A DNA stretch of 64,000 nucleotides from Effrenium voratum (Eukaryota > Sar > Dinophyceae > Suessiales > Symbiodiniaceae), in contig CAUJNA010001757.1 of assembly GCA_963377175.1 (NCBI GenBank), forward strand, positions 474,489 through 538,488. The letters are read 5' to 3'. Below are positions 53,900 through 64,000 of this stretch, piece by piece; position 1 is the first letter of the stretch; each line of letters begins with the position of its first letter. The position numbers and the translations under genes were made by a program. The notes below the pieces were generated by a model. The model did no database searches, had not been told where the DNA came from, and saw only the letters and a program-made list of their open reading frames with translations.

Positions 53900-56490
53900 G
53901 CTAGACCACGTTCTACTGGATTTTGTTGGGAACGTCCGCAGGATCTGGGTACCTTTCTCTTGCTGAAAACCTCCCAGGCCCAGTGGCCAAATTTCGGGTA
54001 GGACAGCATTTGCAAAGCATCGGACAAGCGGAAGCAGCCTTCGGACAAGCGGAAGCAGCCTTCCCCACAAAAAGCCAAAAGAAAAAATGAAACCACAGAG
54101 GAATTCCATGGCTACCCCTCCCCCCCAGTTTTGAAGGGTGGGATGTCTAGGGTTTGCCCCGTGTTGGTTCCTACAAAGAAAGGCCTCGGAATAAAAGGCG
54201 TCGACTGTACTGTGTTTGACACTACGGCTGTGGCTTCGGCTTGGTCCTCGGTTTAAGGAAAGGTGGATTGTTTGAGTTCGCGAAGAGAAGGTCATGGGGT
54301 GAAACTTAGGATTGGGCGTGCTGGAAGCTACAGGGTGCGCAGGGGGTTCAAGGCTGGGTTGGGGAAGTTGGGGTTGCCAAGCTGTGTGGGCGCGCTCCGA
54401 AAGCTTGATCTGCCCCGTCATCATCTTCTTGATTGCACGAAAGGCTCCCAGCCAAGACATCCTCAAGGATGGCTGCCGTTCTCATCTGGTGACACCACTC
54501 CACGTCAACTGGTGGCCACACAGCTGCCACACAAAGCTCTCTCCAGGAGCCTTCCTCCCTGCCCTTCCACTCTCCTCATCAACAAATTCGTCACGTAGCC
54601 CGTCGTGATAGCAAAGGCTGCGTCGTCTCGAGATGAGCAAATCGGTGCCTCAATTGGCAAAGGCTCCCTAGCCGGCTTGCATGACACGCCTGTGCACTTA
54701 ACATGGTCCCGCCTCAGCTTCTAAAGGAGGTTCTGCCCAACCGCAGGAGCCGGCAGCTTCACCTCCTGCTGAGCCAGGACGAAGGGCGTCGTCATGCGCA
54801 GCAACACAGAATGTTGTTGCAGCTCTGTAATTTTTCACACCCCCATTCCAGCCCAGGTCGTCCCAACGTCACCCCACGCTGGATCCAAGTCCTGCATTCC
54901 ATGACACCCTTTCAAGTCGCACGCCTCGCGCATTGCGGATGGAGGTCGCGGGATGGTGCTGTTCACGCATTCTATCACCTCAAGCTTGAAGTGACAAGAT
55001 CTTTGAGGGAGGCTTGGCTCTTTGCCCGATGCTGCGTGTCGCGCGCTGGGTTCTTTGGCTGGGAGAACTGCCAAGCTTGGACATGGTGTCCGAAGGACCG
55101 AGAACTTTTTCGAGAATTTCCTAAGAATGTCCGAGAGTGCTTGTGAAATGCGTGCGGGCCGTGCCGGTACAACACTCCCGCTCGCTTGCTCGCCCGAGTA
55201 TTTCTCTGGCCCGGCCCGCCCACTGGCCGGGGCCTCGCGTCACTCTTGCATTGCTCCGCGATGCCAAAACACACCGAGAGCACTCTGTCCTCTAAACCTC
55301 TGGGGCCTCTGCGAAACGCAGTCCATAATCCCTGCGCCGTAGATTCCACCCGGAGCTCTGTCAACAAGCAGTGATGACTGGAAAATCATGGAGCTCTCGA
55401 CCACCAGCTTCCAGCGGCATCAACCGATCTACCTCCTGATCTCGCGCCCAGATCCTGCGACTCCACAACACAGCGCGAATCTTGCTTGACGCTACGCCGC
55501 AAGACCTCCAGGACGGAATCCGAGTCGCAATCCAAAGCACGCTGCCTAATGTGATCCCGATTGATCGAAGAAAGCAGAGACACCTCCAAAAACAACAGAA
55601 AGAGCAGCGAACGAGGACCTGCAGCCACGCAGCTTCACCTTTGCCCTTGCCTTTGCCCTTACCACTTCTCTAGCGGCTTGAGAGCCGCGGCCGTTGCGGG
55701 GGCGCTCAAGCTTTTCCTCCTTGCTGCAAGCGCTGTGCCCCAGAACTGGTTGCACAGGCTCAACCTTCGGCTTAGCCTTAAGACTACTCTGCCCTGCCGT
55801 TCCTCGACCCAGGGGGTGTCTGCGGAGGACTTCCTGCTCTTCCCCGCGGCTTCGCCAAGTTGCACAGGAACCAAACCCTAAGTCTGCAGATTACCTAAAA
55901 TAAAGTTTCACCCAATTTACGTAAATCGTGAAAATTTAAGTGGAACTCCACTTAAATGTCAAAGTTAAATAAATTTTGGGCGCCAGAAAGTCGGGTCAAA
56001 TTCCTGAGAGTTTCTCCAGATTTGTCAGTTTATTGAAAACACATTGGACCAAGTCCATTTGCCCTCAAACTGCTCTAAAGTATGTGAGGCATGCGCAGAG
56101 AAACGCCCCCGACAGTTCGCACGTTGGCTGATTACACTCAGAAGTCTGCAAGCCTTCCACTGGAGCAAGTGTAGCCGAAGTGCATGTTCTTCATGTGGTT
56201 TCCGTCGCCTTGCCTTACCTTGTCTCATCTCAATCTTACTTGGTGTGCTAATAGCAGCGACCAGAGCTGTCTGAAGCCCATCACCTCTTGACTATCCATT
56301 TGTTGAGGGACATGAAACACGTTTTGCCAAGCAATCCCAGGGGAAACATGTCAACAACATGTAATATTCACTTGTGATGGGGCTTGGTCGGCGTTGCGTT
56401 AGCTACGTAAAGGTAACCTAGGAGTAAGAAACGCCCTCCTCCCCCCCCCCCCACTGGAAATTCCTCCGCGCAATGTGGGTGAACATTTGT
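53900..56490. other. Region upstream of the carbamoyltransferase exons; further exons not resolved
   Basis: If the gene continues, its earlier exons should lie here on the minus strand, but only one weak candidate was seen (about 54,790-54,725). A short duplication (GGACAAGCGGAAGCAGCCTT twice at 54,022-54,062) and a Lys/Ala/Arg-coding minus-strand stretch near 55,640 are the only other patterns. Confidence 0.35.
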
Positions 56491-56499
56491 TGATTTACA

Positions 56500-56760
56500 A
56501 CTGCCTAGTACTGCTGCCTCCTCGTTTCCTTTTCCTACTGCTTAATCTTGCTGCCTCCTCCTTGCTCTTCCTATTCTTTAGCACTTTGCATTTCCTGTGA
56601 GCTTACCTACTGCGTAGTACTGCTGCCCCTCCGCTTCTTTCCTTTGATATTTTCCTATTCACTAATATTGCTGCCTCTCATTTTCCATTCCTGTGGGCTT
56701 TTCCTATTGCTTAGTATTGCAGCCTTTTCGTTCTTTTCCTTTGAGCTCAACTTGGGCCAA
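56500..56760 (-). repeat. GGCAGCAATACTAAGCAATAGG minisatellite, left locus (minus orientation)
   Basis: Six or so copies of a ~35-45 bp unit, read on the plus strand as TTCCTATTGCTTAGTATTGC and TGCCTC, occur here. The same unit in the opposite orientation is at 58,320-58,670. Confidence 0.8.
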
Positions 56761-56835
56761 ATCCTGCCCTTCCCAAAGCACATGTTTTGATTGACAGGCC
56801 TTGTTTGGCTACCAAACAAATCAACCCCAACAAGG

Positions 56836-57000
56836 GGGTGGCGCAGGAAAGCCCGGGGCCCCAACTAGAACCTTATGTAGCCTCCCAAACAGTGTTGGTG
56901 TTTGTTTTTCCGGAAGGCGCACAGCAAAGGAAAAGAGGAGGCAGCAATGCTAAGCAATACGAAAAGCTTTGCCTTCGTGCTTCCTTGCCAGTTGGCTGGG
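56836..57000 (+). repeat. Direct repeat with 58,222-58,365
   Basis: CAGGAAAGCCCGGGGCC, AGAACCTTATG and GTGTTTGTTTTTCCGGA-like words here are matched in the same order at 58,222-58,365 (CAGGAAAGCCCTGGACC, AGAACCTTTATG, GTTTGTGTGTTTAGGAC). One minisatellite unit in plus orientation follows in both places. Confidence 0.65.
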
Positions 57001-57237
57001 CCAGCCACCGTCTTGCTTAATTAGCCAGCTGCCCAGGGACGCATTTTGAAAATTTATAAAACATGCTTCTATTTGGGGCCCAGTGCCTTTTTTGCGTTTT
57101 CCACTCAAGGGCTGTCAACAAATGCATGTTGGGAAGGTCTGAATTTGGAAGTTGAGCTTTGCCTTTGCGCTTCATTATCAATCGGCTGGGTCCCTTGGGT
57201 TTGTACAACCCCCCGCCACGCACGCGCACCCAACCCA

Positions 57238-58082
57238 GTGCACTGACACAATGAACTCGGGTAAGTGATGGCACAATGGGCTCAAGTAAGTGGCCGGGCT
57301 ACATGCAGTCAACCTTCAAGGTCATAGCCGGCATGCGCATGATTCCAGCGATAGCTTGATTGATCCACTGTTTCCATGTGATGTCTGCGGATGTTCTCTG
57401 GTTCAGTTGACATGCTTCAAATGTTCGTATGAACTTTATTTGGTTGTTGTATGTGCGTGTTTTGCGTATGCACGGTGAATTGGGAATGTATTTTATATGC
57501 TTTTGGAATGTTCCAAATGCATACAAATGCGTACAACTCAAACACAGGTAATACAAAATTCGTATGAACTCTTTTAAAAACAACACAGAACATCCATACA
57601 CAACTCACATACCTAGAGCACACACCTAGAGCACACAATAGAAACTTCGCCAGCAAACACCCATACAAAATGCATGCACCATCATACCAAAATCATGGAA
57701 AGCAGTGGACCAATGATGCACGTTATTGCTCAACTCACCCACGTGTAAGCTATATTAGCCTTCAGGATGTAGGCTCTCTCGAATAGATTATTCCCACCTC
57801 CGAGATCTTGATCTTCGGACATCGAATTCCCCCTTCAAAATGCATACCACATGCACATAAGTCCTTCCCCAACTCATGCACACATCACACACAACCCTGG
57901 AACAAGCAATTTGAATCAGAGAACATCCGTACACAATGCGTGGAAAGGAGTTGATCAGTGAAAGCTGCCAGTGGAACCATGTGCGTGTGTCAGTTATTGG
58001 CCTTGACGGTTGGTTGAATTTAGGCCGGTCACTTACTTGAGTTGATTGGGTCACCACTTACTCGAGTTCAGTGCGTCAGTGA
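57238..58082. repeat. Fold-back element with ~230-bp imperfect inverted arms
   Basis: The left arm (57,238-57,470) begins CACTGACACAATGAACTCGG and contains CTCAAGTAAGTGGCCGGGCT, then GGATGTTCTCTGGTTCA. The right arm (about 57,850-58,082) read on the minus strand gives ACTGACGCACTGAACTCGAG, CTCAAGTAAGTGACCGGCCT and GGATGTTCTCTGATTCA in the same order. The loop (about 57,470-57,850) holds a further related piece near 57,585. The arms are similar but not identical, which implies an old element. No coding capacity is seen. Confidence 0.8.
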
Positions 58083-58319
58083 CTAGTTGGCATGCACTTG
58101 CAATTGTGCGCTAAGTTATGAAAGAATACACAAATCAAAGCTTCAACTTGGGCCAGCCTCCAAACCTTGAACATTGCTAGCCCGCCCTTCTGAAACGATA
58201 GCCCTTGTTCGGGAAACACAATCAACCCCAACACGGTGGGTACAGGAAAGCCCTGGACCGCAAACAGAACCTTTATGCAACCCCCCCCCAAGAAAGGTGT
58301 TGTTTGTGTGTTTAGGACA

Positions 58320-58670
58320 AGTTCACAGGAAAGGAACGAAAAGGTAGCAATACTAAGCAAATCAGCAATACTAAGCATACGGAAGGCCCAGGAGGCAGCA
58401 ATACTTACCAATAGGAAAAGCTCAGAGGAAAGGACCGGAGGGGCAGCAATTCTACAATAGGAAAAGCTCACAAGGAAAAAGGGGAGGCAGCGATACTAAC
58501 CACTAGGAAAAGAAGAGGCAGCAATACTAAGCAACAGGAGAACTTGCAGGAGATGCAAAATGCAAAGCAAGTAATAGGAAGACCTTACAGGAAAGGCAAG
58601 ATGAGGCAGCAATACTGAGCAAAAGGAAAAGGAAAAGAGGAGGCAACAATACTAAGCATCTTTAAAGAAG
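58320..58670 (+). repeat. GGCAGCAATACTAAGCAATAGG minisatellite, right locus (plus orientation)
   Basis: About eight copies of GAGGCAGCAATACTAAGCAA and AGGAAAAGCTCACAGGAAAGG-type words occur. It mirrors the locus at 56,500-56,760, so the two minisatellites face each other across the fold-back element. Confidence 0.85.
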
Positions 58671-58679
58671 CAAAGTTCC

Positions 58680-59205
58680 AACCAGCAACATTGTTCAGAA
58701 GAATTCCTAGTTGAGGGGCCGGGGGGGAATCCCCGTCCCTAAGGGGGGGGGAGTGGGGGACCTCAAAAAATGCAATTGATTTCTTTTTGGGGGGGTAGCC
58801 CTTGAAATATTCCAATTGTGGACCCCAACCTGCAACCCTTTTCTGGGACGAGCGTTCGGTTTGGTGGCCGCTCAAGGCCCGCAAGCCGCAGATTCTTGGA
58901 AGCGTTGTGATTATTCTGGTGGTTTTCGAGCCATTTTGTTTTAGAGGCACCAGTTTTTGGAGGGGCCCCAGGGCCAGTAATGTCCTCCCAGGCGCAAGCG
59001 GGAGAACCGTTTGGGTCGGGGTCCCCCCCTCTTCGAACATGTTTATGTTGGGCCCCTCCGTGTTTCACAACCCCCCTTAAGGTGACAAAGTGGCTGATTC
59101 CAAGCTCATGCAGCAGAAAGAACATGTGGTTTTTACAGCCCGAGACTCAAACGGAAAAACCACAAAGCGTCAGCGACAGGCCCAGGAGGCGCAGGGATGA
59201 ACACA
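58680..59205 (+). other. Unassigned, with a G-rich tract at 58,714-58,760
   Basis: G runs of 4, 7, 9 and 5 within about 45 bp make a quadruplex candidate on the plus strand. No gene is recognised in this segment. Confidence 0.5.
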
Positions 59206-59209
59206 GGTA

Positions 59210-61200
<1,991 letters not shown>

Positions 61201-61529
61201 ACGCAGACAGTAAAGCAGCAGCCTGGCGCTCATGCCCAACAGATGAAGAGTCCAGATTGCAACTATGGGAAAGCTCTCACGAGCAGCTCAGTGAGCTTGC
61301 AAGGACGAACTGTGGACGCCGCAAGTTGGGCTTGGTGAGCATGAAGCAGATGCTTTCCCTTGAGGGCTCTGATTTGGCCACATTAGGGTTGTCCTACCTT
61401 GAACTGTACCCGACAATGTGGCACACGTCGAGAGCCGTCATCGACAGCTCCTCCAAGATGCAGGCGTGTGCTGATCGCAAGCTCTGCTCCAAGGGGTCGT
61501 TCTTGTCCGGACACTCACTCTAGCAGCTG

Positions 61530-61870
61530 TCTTAGCAGGTGCCAGAGCGACATCCGCGACAGAGAGGTCACTGTTGTCAAGCCGTTGCTTGACCCTATGC
61601 CATGAAGCTAAAGCGTACTTAGGGTCGGTGCGCAGGCAATGGACAAGCATAAGCATCTCAGCCCGGTTGATGGTCTGCTCGCCACACACCTCGGTGCGCA
61701 CGACTCAATGCAAGCAAGGGGGTATGTCACCATTGCGCCAGCATGAAGTGGACCCTCTGCCTCTGCGCGCTGGCAAGGATGATGGCTCCTGCAGCGGGGG
61801 CATTCGCAAAAGGCGACTACCATCCGTGTCAAAAACCCAACGCGCTGACCAAGCGCGTTGGGGTCCAAGG
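61530..61870 (-). pseudogene. RNase H remnant, probably from a LINE-like retroelement
   Basis: In one minus-strand frame the sequence reads RWVFDTDGSRLLRM, then VCGEQTINRAEMLMLVHCL and RTDPKYALASWHRVKQRL. These match the first Asp (TDGS), the Glu (NRAE) and the second Asp (TDPKYA) of an RNase H. One in-frame stop lies between TDGS and VCGEQ, and the distance from NRAE to TDP is shorter than usual, so part of a strand is missing. QTINRAE is more like RNase H domains of LINE-type elements than the copia RNase H at 1.5 kb. No RT was found next to it. Confidence 0.5.
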
Positions 61871-61871
61871 C

Positions 61872-63050
61872 TTTATAAGGTGCACAAGCTTGGCGTGCAG
61901 CCAACTCAAGCACTACTGGAAACTGTGTCCATTGAGGATGGTTTCTTCTACCTCAGCTCAAGTAGCGTGGTGTTCTGCTCGAAGGTCTGCAGGACAATAG
62001 CTGGTGGCGCTGAGAACACTTACGCTGCTGGCACAACGGGGCGCATACCGGATTCTCCTTGCTGCCAACGGGCGCTCATGAAGGAGCCACATGCGCCCCT
62101 CTTCCGGAATTGCGGAATCACCAGTGCAATCAACCATTGGAAGACCATGGCTCTCCACTCTTGCTGGACTCTACGAGCAATGGCGGGGAAAGGCGTCTAG
62201 AAAAGCGGCAAGGCCACTGTTCGAGAAAAGCAGCTGGCCGACCTGCTGCTGCTTCATCTCGCGCGATTGAGGTAAGTCTTCATCTGGTCACAGACGCAAG
62301 GCCACAGGAGAGACTGAACTTTCGACAGAAAGACTCGGGCTATCCTGATTGACTGGAGATTGGCATAAAGCTCATGGCCACAAGGCTTGTGTTTATTTGC
62401 CTGTGGGAGCAAGCTTTTGGGAAGACATCTCCCAAGCTTGCTTGCACTCTCGCGCAGGCGCCGCCGTTGTCTGACACGCCAAGAGTCTAGGAGCCATTTC
62501 TCGGTCCGACCGGCAAATGCACCTAGGCAGCTAAAAGGGCTGTCTCTGTAAGGACATGCTGAACAAAGGCATATGCGATATTCAACATGACACAGGTACT
62601 ACAAGCATCCCTTGCGGGGCTCCCGTAGTGCTAGGCAGAGGCACACTGAGGCTGCCTTTGGCCTGAAGAAGCCTAGCTCAATTGCAAGGCCCAACTGATT
62701 TAAAACGGCTGTTGCTGGGCCTTGTGGAATCAAGTTGAAACACACTTGCTGAGATCAGTGCGCCGTATGCCAGGCCACTAACGGCTGGCGGTAGGCGATT
62801 GATCGATTTAGCTGCAACCCGCCCCCTAACAGCGGTATAGCAAGGAGAGGGACGGCCATGAGCGGCGTGGCTTGCCTGGGACGAGTGAAGCCCTTGCTTG
62901 CATCAAGAAACTGGGCCATCCGTCCTGTTGGAAAGCCGCTAAGGTCGGGATCAGGTGGGTCACCGTTCGTCGAGACAGCAAGCACAACTCACCAGCGTGG
63001 AGGCCACCCACGCCTTGCAAGGTCTTCTTTTGAAGAAGCATGAAGAGGGG
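61872..63050. other. Unassigned
   Basis: Short frames only on both strands, with no recognised family and no repeat array. Confidence 0.35.
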
Positions 63051-63640
63051 CGCACCTTTGTGGGAGGTTGGGTCTTGCGCTTTGCTCTATCCACTGGCCC
63101 GCAATTAGGGAAGCGTGAGTGAGGCGCTTGGGGGCCTCGCGTGGGAAAGCACATTAAGAGGGGAGGAAGCATTATTGCTTGCAGCGTTGCGTTTTGCTGC
63201 ATCTGCTGGCCCGCAGGTCCTGAAGCAAGGTCTGAGGCGCGGCCAGAAGGGTCTGGGAGTCGTGGCGTCAAGAAGACGCTTCAGGCTGTGCTGGGAGCCG
63301 TGAAGCCCTGAGGCGCGGCCTGGCGAGTGAGGTGCTTCAGGCTGTGGGGGAGGGCTTCGTCCGGGAGAAGGGTCCGGGAGTTGTAGCTTTTGATGTGAAG
63401 GGTCCGCTTTGGGACGCGTCAATGAGGCGCTTCAGGCCGCGGGGAGGGCCTTGCCTGGGAGGTCACGGAAAAGTGAATAAGACCTCTTAAAGTGTTGTGT
63501 TTTGCTGCATCTCCCGCAGGCCCTGAAACAAGCTCTGAGGCGCGGCCTGAAGGAGGCGCGGCGTGAAGGGTCCGGGAATCGTGGCGCGGCCTGAAGGGTG
63601 CGGGAGTCGTGGCTTGAGGCGCCTCAGGCTGCGGGCATGG
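63050..63640 (+). repeat. GC-rich degenerate repeat with GGTCCGGGAGTCGTGGC and GAGGCGCGGCC
   Basis: A paragraph with TGTTTTGCTGCATCT, GCAGGCCCTGAA and CTGAGGCGCGGCC occurs near 63,190-63,243 and again near 63,500-63,547, about 310 bp apart. Between and after these, AAGGGTCCGGGAGT and GGCGCTTCAGGC recur several times. Confidence 0.7.
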
Positions 63641-64000
63641 AAAAATGATTTCGGAAACGTTAAGAAGGGCCCGAGGTAGCAAGCTGAGGGGCGGCGTGAT
63701 TTGGGAAGCATTAAGAGGGCCCGCTTTGGGGAGCGTCTGCTCTGCCCGCGGCGAACTCTGAGGAAAGGCGGGGCCCGAGCGCCCGCGCCCTGCCTTCTCC
63801 TGGCCCGCTTCTGAGCTGAGTGTTTCGCGGCCTCGCCGTCAAATGAAAATCGCGGCTTCGGGCGCTCTAGCTGCCGGCCGCGATCTGGCTCAGAACAGGT
63901 TGGGCCGCGCCGCGCGCCATGCCGCAGCGCTGCGCCGGATTGGAGGACCCCGCGGGCGGCGGCCCTCGGCCTTGCAGCTTCCCCTGCATGAATGGAGGTC
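63641..64000. other. GC-rich window end, unassigned
   Basis: The last 300 bp are strongly GC-rich. No open frame with a recognised product is seen before the window ends. Confidence 0.3.

Noticed and set aside
54725..54790. Upstream carbamoyltransferase exon (MTTPFVLAQQEVKLPA)
   Set aside because: It fits loosely the stretch before the HVDG motif of the family, but the HVDG motif itself was not found near it, so it is not annotated as an exon.

Overview
The window reads as nuclear DNA of a dinoflagellate (confidence about 0.75). The reasons are a Ty1/copia retroelement of the dinoflagellate type (protease motif VIDTACQRTC, zinc knuckle with GHWAGD, and an integrase tail reading FGRVPRLGYDLLSDERA), a transposase joined to a Ulp1-type peptidase and a CSKCRW zinc ribbon, one gene cut into very short exons, and an unusual amount of satellite and microsatellite DNA. 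No rRNA, tRNA, CRISPR array, bacterial operon or spliced-leader sequence was recognised. No gene in the window can be read end to end without a break.

Layout. 1.1-7.6 kb holds a decayed copia element. Gag, zinc knuckle, protease, an MTase-like stub, the integrase tail and the reverse transcriptase lie on the minus strand, while the RNase H block is on the plus strand, so the 3' end has been inverted. A ~120 bp sequence is repeated directly on the two sides. 7.6-12.9 kb has almost no supportable gene. 12.9-21.1 kb is a satellite domain, in order: a 73-bp higher-order satellite, a ~60-bp family, a 12-bp repeat, a 41-bp array, a 61-bp array, 0.8 kb of purine-strand GATA/GAGA, ~110-bp units, and 32 copies of a 63-bp unit. 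A broken, unrecognised coding region follows directly (21.1-22.1 kb). 22.2-26.9 kb is mostly unassigned.

27.1-38.6 kb is the most distinctive part. It is an island in which the pentamer CTNAG (mostly CTCAG/CTGAG) is strongly over-represented in coding and non-coding DNA. It carries, on the minus strand, a frameshifted DDE transposase, Lys/Pro/Glu-rich linker and Ulp1 (C48) peptidase, plus a second coiled-coil/zinc gene. It also holds six 264-bp units just upstream of the transposase, a 1-kb palindrome made of ~104-bp units, and a 62-bp array. Copies of one A/T-rich fold-back repeat family lie outside both ends. I read this island as a large, partly decayed DNA transposon or composite element. 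Its terminal repeats were not found.

39.5-43.1 kb consists of diverged ~1-kb duplications. 44.4-46.6 kb is 2.1 kb of (YTG)n, 49.1-50.1 kb a 25-bp array and 50.3-50.6 kb an irregular repeat. At 53.3-53.9 kb two short minus-strand exons encode the C-terminus of a NodU/CmcH-type carbamoyltransferase, the only host-like enzyme I can name. 56.5-58.7 kb holds a fold-back element flanked by oppositely oriented minisatellites, 59.2-61.2 kb is 2 kb of (TG)n, 61.5-61.9 kb is an RNase H remnant of a LINE-like element, and 63-64 kb is GC-rich repeat.

Several long open frames exist only because repeat arrays happen to lack stop codons. They are listed as repeats, not as genes. Frameshifts are frequent, and some could be assembly errors rather than decay.
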